This document shows, in pieces, positions 27,070 to 35,472 of a DNA stretch of 64,000 nt. Source of the stretch: UBA5109 sp038148755. GTDB lineage: Bacteria > Pseudomonadota > Gammaproteobacteria > Pseudomonadales > Pseudohongiellaceae. The translations under genes and the position numbers were made by a program. The stretch covers positions 243,533 through 307,532 of the forward strand of contig JAYQWA010000001.1 in assembly GCA_038148755.1 (NCBI GenBank). Reading direction: 5' to 3'. The notes beneath the pieces are model-generated. The model worked only from the letters and a program-made list of their open reading frames with translations, was not told the origin of the DNA and searched no databases. The number at the start of each line of letters is the position of its first letter. Positions within the stretch are counted from its first letter, which is position 1.

Positions 27070-28671
27070 TTAGCTCAGGTTAGCCTGTACGAGAAATTCG
27101 TCAAAACTCAATTTGTCAGATTGCTCAATGGCCACTCGATCCTGATTTGATCTTAGTGTTATTTCCCTAAAGTTTTCCATTTGTTCCTGGCTTAGTTTGT
27201 TCTGAAGATATTCAGCACTTTTTTTGGATTGTTCAAGAGCGAAGGGAAAATAAGAAATGTTATTCTCCCTCATGTAAGTGAGCACTTGAGCTGAAGGTGT
27301 CAAGTCGCTGTCAGCAACTTTGGCTAATTGCTCTTTAACCGCATCTTGATAGCTGGATGTTGTGCAGGTGCTATCGAGCAAATCAGCGACTTCCAGACTT
27401 TCTTCAAGGATTTCATGAGCCCACGCTGTTAAAGCAACAGCTTCACCGTTCTGGGATAAGTTAAGGCCTGGTTTGCGCCCTTCGGTAACAACGGAGCTGA
27501 AATTATGCTGAATTTCTTTGTATTCAGTTTTAGAAGAGGGCGGGCTTTTTCTAAGCAGACAGAATAATAAAAAAGTATTTAGAAAATTAATCGTTGTTTC
27601 ATCAATACCAATAGGCATGAACGGATTTAAGTCCATACAGCGGACTTCAATATATTCAACACCACCATTTTTCAAGCTATGTATAGGACGCTCGCCATTC
27701 TCGCTAACACGCTTGGGGCGTATGGTGCTGTAAAACTCATTTTCGATTTGCAAAATATTACTGTTGATTTGTTGGTATTCACTACCCAATTTATCAAACT
27801 CAGCATAGGGTGGATAAGGCGTATTTATGGCGCCACGCATCCCATCTATGTATTCATCCAGCGAGTTGTAACTAATAAATAATCCGGCCTGAGCATCACT
27901 GGTGTAACCTAAATCTCCCATGCGTAAGGATGTCCCATAAGGCATGTAGTATGTGTAATCATCAAAGGCGTCCAGGCCATGCCCGGTTTTGGTTTTGATA
28001 AAGCTTTTGCATACTGCCGGTGAAGCACCAAACAGGTAGATCAGAAGCCATGAATAACGTCGGAAGTTTCGAATTAGATTGAAATATTGTTCAGTTTTGA
28101 ATTCCTGAAAATCTTGCTTTGATTCATGTGAGGCATATAAAAGCTGCCAGAATTTATCCGGCAAAGAAAAGTTATAATGAATGCCTGCAATAGTTTGCAT
28201 TGCGCGGGTGTAACGGTGACCCAAACCACGTCGGTACAGGGTTTTAAGTTTGCCAATATTCGATGTGCCGTATTGAGCTAGTGGAATCTGGTCGTCTTCT
28301 TCAATGATGCAAGGCATGCTGGAAGTCCAGAGCAATTCTTCGTTTTCTAACTGGCTATAGAGGAAGCGATGAATATCCTCAAGATATCCAAGGCTGCTTG
28401 CAGAATCTGTGAATACAGGTGTTATAAATTCAATTAGTGCTTCGGAAAAGTCAGTGGTGACAAATTCATGAGTAAGCGGTGAACCCAGGCCTGTTGGGTG
28501 TGGAGACATAGCTATTCTGCCATGCTTATCTACCCGTAAACTTTCTTTTTCAATACCATGGGTAATGTCTTTAAGACATCCCATTTCAGGCATTTCCCCT
28601 AAAGCCCCAAGCAGGTGTTTTAATTGCTTGCTCAACCTTTTATTTCCAGCGTGTTCTACAAGGTCGGGCAT
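27070..28671 (-). CDS. gshA: Glutamate-cysteine ligase (GshA, class I)
   Basis: GshA forms gamma-glutamylcysteine from glutamate, cysteine and ATP, the first step to glutathione, completed by GshB at 4.2-5.1 kb. The 533-residue proteobacterial class I enzyme shows GIEKESLRVDKHGRIAMSPHP (quoted in part; key EKE metal ligands near 44-46), THEFVTTDFSEALIEFITP, GIHYNFSLP near 165, and YIEVRCMDLNPFMPIGI near 342. Length is near the E. coli protein. It precedes dsbB by 63 bp and is downstream of hslR by 36 bp on the same strand. Confidence 0.97.
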   Translation of the reverse strand: MPDLVEHAGNKRLSKQLKHLLGALGEMPEMGCLKDITHGIEKESLRVDKHGRIAMSPHPTGLGSPLTHEFVTTDFSEALIEFITPVFTDSASSLGYLEDIHRFLYSQLENEELLWTSSMPCIIEEDDQIPLAQYGTSNIGKLKTLYRRGLGHRYTRAMQTIAGIHYNFSLPDKFWQLLYASHESKQDFQEFKTEQYFNLIRNFRRYSWLLIYLFGASPAVCKSFIKTKTGHGLDAFDDYTYYMPYGTSLRMGDLGYTSDAQAGLFISYNSLDEYIDGMRGAINTPYPPYAEFDKLGSEYQQINSNILQIENEFYSTIRPKRVSENGERPIHSLKNGGVEYIEVRCMDLNPFMPIGIDETTINFLNTFLLFCLLRKSPPSSKTEYKEIQHNFSSVVTEGRKPGLNLSQNGEAVALTAWAHEILEESLEVADLLDSTCTTSSYQDAVKEQLAKVADSDLTPSAQVLTYMRENNISYFPFALEQSKKSAEYLQNKLSQEQMENFREITLRSNQDRVAIEQSDKLSFDEFLVQANLS

Positions 28672-28707
28672 TATGCCACATGATTTAAGAATAGGTCATA
28701 ATCTTAG

Positions 28708-29133
28708 TCATTCTCTCTGGTTTTGCTTAAAGCGGTGAATCAGGCGTCTATCCTGCTTGCTGGGACGGCCACCTGGATGAGGGTTGGCGTTTTGCATAGC
28801 TTTACGCTGTTCAGCATGTAGTTGACGTTTATTCAGGCTCTCAGGCGTTTCCTCGTATAGTAGGGCAGCCTGGGGAGCTCCGCCCCGTTTATCGGAAAGA
28901 CTCTTAACGACAATGTTTTTTTCATCCCAGCCCTGACGAATTTCCAGCGTATTACCAACTTCAATTTCACGACTGCTTTTACAGCGGGCGCCATTGCAAT
29001 GTACTTTGCCACCATCAATAGCCTGCTTGGCAAGACTGCGGGTTTTAAAAAAACGGGCAGCCCACAGCCATTTATCAAGGCGTACCTTGCTGGTGCCGAT
29101 ATCGGTGGAAGGACTGTTATTTTTCTTGCTCAT
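28708..29133 (-). CDS. hslR: Heat shock protein 15 (HslR), S4-domain RNA-binding protein
   Basis: A 141-residue S4-domain protein. VRLDKWLWAARFFKTRSLAKQAIDGGKV (quoted in part; near residues 17-44) is the Hsp15 signature, and a basic C-terminal tail follows (GGRPSKQDRRLIHRFK). In E. coli Hsp15 recycles stalled 50S subunits carrying nascent chains. The start overlaps the upstream nucleotidase stop by 4 bp, the same yrfG-hslR pairing as in E. coli, indicating an operon. Confidence 0.94.
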   Translation of the reverse strand: MSKKNNSPSTDIGTSKVRLDKWLWAARFFKTRSLAKQAIDGGKVHCNGARCKSSREIEVGNTLEIRQGWDEKNIVVKSLSDKRGGAPQAALLYEETPESLNKRQLHAEQRKAMQNANPHPGGRPSKQDRRLIHRFKQNQRE

Positions 29134-29783
29134 GCTGGCATGAGCTCATCGAAATCATGGATGGACATAAAATCTCCGGGAGGATGAGGGACTTGTGTGG
29201 TATCCGGGTGTAATACCTGCAGAATATGTCCAACACCTTCTGCCCTGGCACGTGAGAGCACAGATTTACTGTCATCAATAAATAAGCACCGGGATAACTG
29301 GAGATTTTCTCTTTGCTGTAAAAGAGGCCAAAAACCTTCATTTTCTTTTGCCAGAGCAAACTCATGTGAGCTTATTATTTTATCGAAATACTGGTGAAGC
29401 TGTGTGCTGGTTACCTTGAGTTCCATTGTTTTAGGGTGCGCATTGGTAACTAAAATACAGGGCTTGTTTTTCTGGTTCAGAAAATTAAGGAAATCTACGG
29501 TATGAGGACGATATTTTATATGCTCCTTTACCTTACGTTTGGCGGCTTCTACATCCATTTGTAAAGCCTCAGACCAGTGATCAACGCAATACCATTCAAG
29601 CGTGCCGATCAGCGAATTCGAAAATTCTTCAAGTATCTCTTTGGCCTGTTGGAGGGGTATTTTACGGTGACGTGAATATTCCAGAGGCAGATGTTCGCGC
29701 CAGAAAAAATTATCGAAGGACAAATCCAGTAAGGTGCCGTCCATATCCAGCAGCACAGTATCTATTTGGGACCAATTAAGCAT
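29130..29783 (-). CDS. yrfG: HAD-family GMP/IMP nucleotidase YrfG
   Basis: A 217-residue HAD-superfamily phosphatase of the YrfG type, which dephosphorylates GMP and IMP. Motif I is VLLDMDGTLLDL with both catalytic aspartates, motif II is ILVTNA, and motif III/IV is CLFIDDSKSVL. The family typically begins a few residues before the first beta strand, so I chose ATG 29783 (MLNWSQIDTV); an ATG at 29837 would add 18 non-conserved residues and neither has a clear ribosome site. It forms an operon with hslR and is divergent from cysQ. Confidence 0.9.
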   Translation of the reverse strand: MLNWSQIDTVLLDMDGTLLDLSFDNFFWREHLPLEYSRHRKIPLQQAKEILEEFSNSLIGTLEWYCVDHWSEALQMDVEAAKRKVKEHIKYRPHTVDFLNFLNQKNKPCILVTNAHPKTMELKVTSTQLHQYFDKIISSHEFALAKENEGFWPLLQQRENLQLSRCLFIDDSKSVLSRARAEGVGHILQVLHPDTTQVPHPPGDFMSIHDFDELMPA

Positions 29784-29863
29784 ATTCGTCAGGTTTATTG
29801 ATGAGGACTTGTCTATAATCTGTCTTTTATTCTTCATTATATAGGGGCGGATGAGTAGTTAAC

Positions 29864-30673
29864 ATGATAGCAAAGGATTTAATAGAGTCAGTTAAAGTGA
29901 TATCGAAAGAGGCCGGAGCAGCTATTCTGGAAATTTACGATAATGAAGCAAGCATAGAAGTGATGAAAAAACATGACGACTCACCTCTGACACAAGCAGA
30001 CCTGGCTGCGCATAAAATAATAGTCTCAGCCTTAAGCCGACTAACTCCGGATATCCCGGTATTATCAGAAGAATCAGCCGATATTAGTTGGGACGAACGT
30101 CAGTCCTGGTCAAGATACTGGTTAGTTGATCCGCTTGATGGTACTAAAGAGTTTTTAAAGCACAACGGTGAATTTACAGTCAATATCGCATTGATTGATG
30201 AGCATGTCCCGGTATTAGGTGTAGTTTATGTGCCAGTTAATAAGGTTCTATACTCAGGCATTCTCGGACAGGGAGCTTTCAAAGAGTGCGATGGGGCAGA
30301 ACAGCAGATAAAAGTTGCCCCTGTGTCTCATGACATAACAGTTGTTGCCAGTAGAAGTCATCGCAGCAATGAATTGGATGTATGGATAAAAAAAGTAGAG
30401 GGAAGGTTAGGGAAAGTTGACTTAGTAAGCATGGCGAGCTCGTTAAAAATCTGCCTGGTTGCTGAAGGCAAGGCTGATATATACCCGCGCCTGGCACTTA
30501 CTTCAGAGTGGGATACTGCTGCTGCGCAAGCTGTTCTGGAGGCAGCAGGGGGAACACTTAAAGACGATGAGTTCAATACATATCGATATAATAAGAAAGA
30601 AGACCTGCTAAATCCGTTTTTCTTTGCTATCGGAGATATCAACTTTGACTGGCAAAGATTTTATTCTGATTAA
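29864..30673 (+). CDS. cysQ: 3'(2'),5'-bisphosphate nucleotidase CysQ
   Basis: CysQ hydrolyses 3'-phosphoadenosine 5'-phosphate, a by-product of sulfate assimilation. The 269-residue inositol-monophosphatase-fold enzyme has the metal-binding motifs LSEESADI near 66 and WLVDPLDGTKEFL near 88-100 (read here as YWLVDPLDGTKEF), and SEWDTAAAQAVLEAAGG near 222. Length is normal. It opens a plus-strand run that continues into ribA 46 bp downstream; shared transcription is possible but a functional connection with the ribA cluster is not evident. Confidence 0.95.
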   Translation: MIAKDLIESVKVISKEAGAAILEIYDNEASIEVMKKHDDSPLTQADLAAHKIIVSALSRLTPDIPVLSEESADISWDERQSWSRYWLVDPLDGTKEFLKHNGEFTVNIALIDEHVPVLGVVYVPVNKVLYSGILGQGAFKECDGAEQQIKVAPVSHDITVVASRSHRSNELDVWIKKVEGRLGKVDLVSMASSLKICLVAEGKADIYPRLALTSEWDTAAAQAVLEAAGGTLKDDEFNTYRYNKKEDLLNPFFFAIGDINFDWQRFYSD

Positions 30674-30719
30674 AACCTTGGCTTTACCGTGTAGTCATAA
30701 AAAAGTAACATTGCCGACC

Positions 30720-31376
30720 ATGAAAGATAAACATGTAACACGTACCACAAGTGCACGCATTCCAACTAAATACGGTGATTTTCAACTTTGCGCTTATACT
30801 AATTCAGAAGATGACAAAGACCATCTTGCGTTATTTGTAGGTGATATAGAAAACGCTGAAAATGTTTTAACCCGGGTACATTCTGAATGTTTCACGGGAG
30901 ATGTATTGGGGTCATTACGTTGTGATTGCGGCGAGCAACTGGACTTTGCCATGCAAAAAATTGCTGAGCAGGGTTGTGGTGTAATTGTCTACATGCGTCA
31001 GGAGGGAAGAGGGATAGGTCTTTCCAAAAAAATTGAAGCTTACAATCTGCAGGATGCCGGGCATGATACGGTAGATGCGAATATTTTATTAGGTCATTTG
31101 GCTGATGAAAGGGAATATTCCCTGGCGGCATTAATTCTTAAAGATTTGAAAGTTAAGTCAATCCGTTTATTAACGAACAACCCTACAAAAATTGAAGCGC
31201 TTGAAGCTGAAGGCATAGTCGTAAAAGAAAGGGTGGGCTTAGAAGGAACCGTTCATCCGGAAAACGCACAATACTTGATGACTAAAGCAAAGCGAATGAA
31301 TCACATTTTATCGATTGATAAATCTCAGGATGCTCATCTAACAAAAGACCAACATGAGCCTCAACCAACAGATTGA
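30720..31376 (+). CDS. ribA: GTP cyclohydrolase II
   Basis: RibA opens the imidazole ring of GTP to give 2,5-diamino-6-ribosylamino-pyrimidinone 5'-phosphate, formate and pyrophosphate. The 218-residue protein keeps the zinc cysteines (SECFTGDVLGSLRCDCG near 53-69), the RQEGRGIGL catalytic loop near 97, and TNNPTKIEAL near 146. ATG 30720 (MKDKHVTRTT) avoids overlap with cysQ and fits the family. A C-terminal Gln/Asp-rich extension of about 20 residues is unusual. It overlaps the next gene by 23 bp. No FMN riboswitch is seen upstream. It may be the cell's riboflavin enzyme, or a paralogue dedicated to the cluster it leads. Confidence 0.95.
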   Translation: MKDKHVTRTTSARIPTKYGDFQLCAYTNSEDDKDHLALFVGDIENAENVLTRVHSECFTGDVLGSLRCDCGEQLDFAMQKIAEQGCGVIVYMRQEGRGIGLSKKIEAYNLQDAGHDTVDANILLGHLADEREYSLAALILKDLKVKSIRLLTNNPTKIEALEAEGIVVKERVGLEGTVHPENAQYLMTKAKRMNHILSIDKSQDAHLTKDQHEPQPTD

Positions 31377-32115
31377 AGACTGGCTGACTTCTAGAAAACA
31401 ATCTTTCCGGCCTTTCGACAGACCTTTTATTACTTTGGCTTTTGCCCAGGCATGGGATGGCAGCATAACAACCGGGAAAGGTGAGGCAGTTGTTTTAAGC
31501 TGTCAGGCGTCGAAGCAGCTAACTCACCAGCTTCGCAGTTTGCACAAAGGCATCCTGGTTGGAATTGAAACTGTTCTGTCTGATGATCCGCAATTAACTG
31601 TCCGGGATTGGCAAGGCAGTAATCCTCAACCGATAGTGCTGGACAGTCGTTTACGCATGCCCCCTGATTCAAATCTGAATCATCACCCAGATAAGAAATG
31701 TTGGATACTTACTGTTAAAAACAATCAGAATTTTTCAAAAGGATTGAAAGATTCGAATCATGAAGTAATTCATCTTTCTAATTCTGAAGAAGATTTTGTT
31801 CCTTTGTTACCGGCAATGAGGTTATTGCGAGAGAAAGGCATAGAGAGTCTGATGGTTGAAGGCGGAGCCAAGGTAATAACAGAGTTTTTAAAACTGGGCC
31901 TGGCTGATGCAGTAGTAATAACAATGGTACCTAAATTTTTAGGAGGCTATAAAGCTGTCGGAGATCTGGAGATTTCAGATGTAGCATCAGCACCCTATAT
32001 TACTTCAATTAACTATGAAAAGCTGGAACAAGACCTGATAGTTTGGGGTGATTTAAAGTATCAAGAAATACATAAAGGAAATATAGAAAAACAACAGAGC
32101 GAGTCAAAGCAGTGA
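31354..32115 (+). CDS. Stand-alone RibD C-terminal-type (dihydrofolate-reductase-fold) reductase
   Basis: A 253-residue protein matching the reductase half of RibD, which reduces the ribosyl side chain of the GTP cyclohydrolase II product to ribityl with NADPH. There is no N-terminal deaminase domain. Visible motifs are RPFITLAFAQAWDGSI near 24-39, GILVGIETVLSDDPQLTVRD near 72-91, QPIVLDSRLRMP near 98, and SLMVEGGAKVITEFL near 166. Starts at ATG 31354, overlapping ribA by 23 bp, and the next gene overlaps its stop by 4 bp, so the two are tightly coupled. Likely acts directly on the RibA product. Confidence 0.88.
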   Translation: MSLNQQIEDWLTSRKQSFRPFDRPFITLAFAQAWDGSITTGKGEAVVLSCQASKQLTHQLRSLHKGILVGIETVLSDDPQLTVRDWQGSNPQPIVLDSRLRMPPDSNLNHHPDKKCWILTVKNNQNFSKGLKDSNHEVIHLSNSEEDFVPLLPAMRLLREKGIESLMVEGGAKVITEFLKLGLADAVVITMVPKFLGGYKAVGDLEISDVASAPYITSINYEKLEQDLIVWGDLKYQEIHKGNIEKQQSESKQ

Positions 32116-33122
32116 AATCCAGGCAATTGTGGTTCACTGAGCCAGGAAAAACTGAAATCCGTGAGTATGAGCTTCGCGCTTTAGCCGAAGATGAGTTACT
32201 TGTAAAAACTCTGGCTTCAGGGATCAGTGCAGGTACTGAAATGCTGGTTTATCGGGGACAGCTACCCTCAGATGTCCCTCTGGATACTTCCATCTTAGCT
32301 TTTCAGGGTTTGGATGGTTCTTACCCGCTACCTTATGGCTATGCCAGTGTAGGTGTCATTGAGGAGCTTGGAACAACTTTAGATGAAAATCTTAAAGGTA
32401 AAAAGGTATTCGCTTTTCAACCACATAGTTCACACTTCATTTGTAAGCTGAATCAGCTGATTTTTTTGCCGGATGAGTTGCCGGTAGAAGCTGGCATTTT
32501 TCTGGCAAATATGGAAACCGCAGTAAACTTCTTAATAGATGGCGCTGCTCAGCAACATGAAAGTGTTGTGATATTGGGTGCGGGTGTTGTTGGACAGCTA
32601 TTGAATATTCTGCTGAATCAGCAGCCTTTAAATAAAATCACAGTGGTTGATGTGATAAAGGCACGCAGAGATCTGGCAGCTGAAGCAGAGTTTACGTGCA
32701 GTTTTTCTCCGAATGATGAAGCGCTTATGCAGCAAGGCCGGGAAAGTGGATTTGATCTTATATTCGAATTAACTGGCAATCCGGAAGCTTTAAATCTTGC
32801 CATAGACCTAGGCAGTTTTGCTGGACGAATTATCGTTGGTAGCTGGTATGGTAATAAACCAGCAGCAATTAATCTGGGGGGAGCTTTTCATCGTAATCGC
32901 ATAAAAATTATTAGTAGCCAGGTAAGCACTATCAGCCCGGAACATGCGCAGGAGTGGGATAAAGAAAAACGTTTACAAAAAGCGTTGTCATTACTTGCAG
33001 AACTGGATACGGAAAAATATATAAGTCACCGATTTCCTTTATCCCAGGCTGAGGAAGCTTATCAGTTGCTGGATAGGTCAGCAGAAAAAGCATTACAGGT
33101 TGTATTAACTTACGAGGACTAA
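32112..33122 (+). CDS. MDR-superfamily dehydrogenase lacking zinc ligands
   Basis: A 336-residue medium-chain dehydrogenase/reductase with a GroES-like N-terminal half and a Rossmann half (VVILGAGVVGQLL near 157). The catalytic-zinc cysteine position reads GISAGTEM and the usual GHE motif reads YGYASVG; no structural four-cysteine cluster is present. It therefore probably works without zinc, as in BchC-like members whose N-terminal motifs look similar. The substrate is unknown; by context, a side-chain hydroxyl of a GTP-derived intermediate. The start is GTG 32112, overlapping the previous stop; the next gene begins 3 bp after it ends. Confidence 0.82.
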   Translation: MKSRQLWFTEPGKTEIREYELRALAEDELLVKTLASGISAGTEMLVYRGQLPSDVPLDTSILAFQGLDGSYPLPYGYASVGVIEELGTTLDENLKGKKVFAFQPHSSHFICKLNQLIFLPDELPVEAGIFLANMETAVNFLIDGAAQQHESVVILGAGVVGQLLNILLNQQPLNKITVVDVIKARRDLAAEAEFTCSFSPNDEALMQQGRESGFDLIFELTGNPEALNLAIDLGSFAGRIIVGSWYGNKPAAINLGGAFHRNRIKIISSQVSTISPEHAQEWDKEKRLQKALSLLAELDTEKYISHRFPLSQAEEAYQLLDRSAEKALQVVLTYED

Positions 33123-33125
33123 ATC

Positions 33126-33512
33126 ATGTACAGCATAGCCGTACAGAAAGATTTTATTGCGCAACACTTTTTAATCGGTGGTGATTGGGGTGAAGAAAAT
33201 CAGCCGCATTCTCATCACTATATTATCGAACTAATCATTGAGCACGATGAACTGGATCAGCATGGGTATCTGGTTGATATTGTTGATATAGAAGCAGGAC
33301 TGGAAGAGACCGTCAGTTATTTTAAGGATAAGATGTTAAATGGACTGCCAGAGTTTGCGGGTTTAAATCCAAGTCTTGAACATTTTTCCCGAATTATCTG
33401 GCAGCAAATTATTAGCCGGATCAATCCTCCCGGTAAAGGCAAGCTTGAAATTAAATTATGGGAGAATGAAAACTGCTGGGCCGCTTATAAGAAAGTTTAT
33501 GTGAGTGATTAA
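33126..33512 (+). CDS. 6-pyruvoyl-tetrahydropterin synthase/QueD-fold protein with Glu at the catalytic Cys position
   Basis: A 128-residue T-fold protein. Zinc ligands are His14 (AQHFL) and the PHSHHY pair His28 and His30. QueD has Cys in a CxxxHxH motif; here the aligned residue is Glu24 (ENQPHSH), which resembles PTPS-III enzymes that cleave the side chain of dihydroneopterin triphosphate rather than forming 6-carboxy- or 6-pyruvoyl-tetrahydropterin. NPSLEHFSRIIW near 79-90 matches the family's NPT-EN segment, and LEIKLWEN near 105-112 carries the pterin-anchoring Glu. No queC, queE or queF is nearby, so a queuosine role is unlikely. It sits between the MDR dehydrogenase and a glycosyltransferase (3 and 6 bp). 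Confidence 0.83.
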   Translation: MYSIAVQKDFIAQHFLIGGDWGEENQPHSHHYIIELIIEHDELDQHGYLVDIVDIEAGLEETVSYFKDKMLNGLPEFAGLNPSLEHFSRIIWQQIISRINPPGKGKLEIKLWENENCWAAYKKVYVSD

Positions 33513-33518
33513 TGCTTT

Positions 33519-34604
33519 ATGCGAGTAGGACTATTAATTTATGGAGATATCAATACGATTAGTGGTGGATACCTCTATGATCGCAAATTAGTAGAATTTC
33601 TGCGCCAGCAAGGCGATGAAGTCAGCATTGTCAGTATCGATAGAGTTTCATATTTAAAAGCCTTGATTTCAAATAAAATTCCTGCAGAACTCAAGCAGCT
33701 TGAATTGGATGTGTTAATTCAGGATGAGCTGGTGCATCCGTCTTTTTGGCGTATAAACCATGAATTAAAGCAGTTATTAAAATGTCCGATTGTTACTTTG
33801 GTGCATTTATTTAGCTGTGCTATGCCGCTTGCTGCTTTTAAACAACAGTTTTTCAGGCATGTTGAAAAACGTTATCTGGAATCTGTAGATGCATTAATTT
33901 TGAACAGCAAAGAAAGCTATCTGCAAACAAAACAACTATTGTCAGGGGAAGTTCCTACAAACCTGATTGCTTTTCCTTGCGGTAATAATTTTTCAGAGAT
34001 TAAGGAAGTACAAAAAGATTATTTATCGGACAATATTAAAATACTTTTTGTCGGAAATATTTCCCCGCAAAAAGGGTTACATGTGCTTGTTAAAGCAATG
34101 GCTCAGTTAGAAAATAAAGAAATCACCCTTTCGATAGTCGGTCGTGAAGATATAACTTCAAGATATTTAAGAAACATAAAAAAATATATAGAAATAAATA
34201 AGCTTGATAAGCAAATTAAATTTTTTGGTGCTTTGAGCGGAGAAGCTTTAAAAGAAAAATATATTGAGCATGATGTTTTTGTTATGCCTTCTGTCAATGA
34301 AGCCTATGGAATAGTCTTTCTGGAAGCTATGCAATTTTATCTTCCTGTTATTGGCTGTAATTCAGGCGGGGCCAGCGAAATTATAGAAGAAGGCGCTAAT
34401 GGTTATTTAATTGATCCTGAAGATAATGCCAGACTTGCAGCGTTAATTGATTCTTTGGATAAAGATAGAACTTTGCTTAAGCAGTTATCTAAAACGTCCA
34501 GACAGAAATACCTGCAGCACCCAACATGGGCTGAAAGCATGGGTAAAATACGAATATTCCTTCAGGAAATGACAAGCACTCAGGAGGCAGCCGTTGGTCA
34601 ATGA
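33519..34604 (+). CDS. GT4-family glycosyltransferase
   Basis: A 361-residue GT-B glycosyltransferase. The N-terminal half begins MRVGLLIYGDINTISGGYLYD, with the glycine-rich acceptor loop. The C-terminal half has ILFVGNISPQKGLHVLVKA near 168 and the nucleotide-sugar EX7E motif EAYGIVFLE near 264, followed by GCNSGGASEII. It presumably transfers a sugar to the product of the preceding enzymes; donor and acceptor cannot be read from sequence. It starts 6 bp after the PTPS-fold gene and overlaps the methyltransferase by 11 bp. Confidence 0.9.
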   Translation: MRVGLLIYGDINTISGGYLYDRKLVEFLRQQGDEVSIVSIDRVSYLKALISNKIPAELKQLELDVLIQDELVHPSFWRINHELKQLLKCPIVTLVHLFSCAMPLAAFKQQFFRHVEKRYLESVDALILNSKESYLQTKQLLSGEVPTNLIAFPCGNNFSEIKEVQKDYLSDNIKILFVGNISPQKGLHVLVKAMAQLENKEITLSIVGREDITSRYLRNIKKYIEINKLDKQIKFFGALSGEALKEKYIEHDVFVMPSVNEAYGIVFLEAMQFYLPVIGCNSGGASEIIEEGANGYLIDPEDNARLAALIDSLDKDRTLLKQLSKTSRQKYLQHPTWAESMGKIRIFLQEMTSTQEAAVGQ

Positions 34605-35472
34605 AACATTTGATTATGTGCAATATCTAGATTTAAAAAAAAGTATTGACGATAGAAGCTTGAATAAAAATGTATGGGAGGTTTTTTCTTCATGGCTAAG
34701 AGAAAAAATTGAAAAGGAAGCGACTCTTAGGGTGCTGGAAATTGGTGCTGGTGTAGGAACAATGATTGAACGTCTGCTTGAAAGCTCTTTGCTTGAGAAA
34801 TGTCATTATATTGCATTGGAACCTGAAGCTTCTTTTAAAGAGGCCGCTTTAAATCGACTGGAATCATGGAGCAGTAGGCATAACTGGGATTTTGAAATAA
34901 GTTCTGAGGACTTGTGGCAAATTAGAAATCAGCAAAGTCATATTACTGTGCAATGGTTAAAAGCAAATGCTGAAGAAATAGAAGTACTTTTTGAAGAAGA
35001 AAGTTTTGACCTGTTACTAAGTCATGCCGTAATTGATTTGCTTCCAGTGCCGGAAATAATGCCTGACGTCCTAATGAAATTAAAAAAACAGGGAGCATTT
35101 TATTTCAGCTTGAATTTTTCGGGTAGCACTGAGTTTTTCCCTGAGTATGAAATGGATGCTGAAATTTCAGAAAAATATCATGTGGATATGGATAGCAGGT
35201 TTCCCGAATCGACCTGGCAACCGAGCATGACGGGTCATAATCTTTTAAAGTGGCTGGAAGATTATGGCTGCCATCAACTTGTCGATGGTGAGTCTGATTG
35301 GAACTTAGGCCCTACTGATCAATTATTTATTGGAAACATATTAGATACGATCAAGAAGGCTCTTGCTGGACTCCCCGGCTTGGAACAATGGTTAGTTAAA
35401 CGATATAAAGAGCTTCACTCAGGAGAACTTGAGCTAAGAATTTCGAATCGTGACTGTTTTGGTTTGAAGTAA
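34594..35472 (+). CDS. Class I SAM-dependent methyltransferase
   Basis: A 292-residue protein with SAM motif I VLEIGAGVGTMIERLL (about 48-63), a conserved acidic end of strand 2 (IALEPE), and FDLLLSHAVIDLLPVPE near 143 as the post-motif IV region. The C-terminal ~90 residues match nothing I recognise and may set acceptor specificity. The start is TTG 34594, supported by an AGGAGG ribosome site 7 bp upstream and overlap with the glycosyltransferase stop. It ends by overlapping 39 bp tail-to-tail with the convergent membrane gene. Likely methylates the glycosylated product. Confidence 0.85.
   Translation: MVNETFDYVQYLDLKKSIDDRSLNKNVWEVFSSWLREKIEKEATLRVLEIGAGVGTMIERLLESSLLEKCHYIALEPEASFKEAALNRLESWSSRHNWDFEISSEDLWQIRNQQSHITVQWLKANAEEIEVLFEEESFDLLLSHAVIDLLPVPEIMPDVLMKLKKQGAFYFSLNFSGSTEFFPEYEMDAEISEKYHVDMDSRFPESTWQPSMTGHNLLKWLEDYGCHQLVDGESDWNLGPTDQLFIGNILDTIKKALAGLPGLEQWLVKRYKELHSGELELRISNRDCFGLK

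Noticed and set aside
30674..30719. FMN riboswitch upstream of ribA
   Set aside because: The gap after cysQ is only 46 bp and shows none of the conserved RFN segments.
33126..33512. Queuosine enzyme QueD
   Set aside because: The catalytic Cys is replaced by Glu and no queC, queE or queF is nearby.
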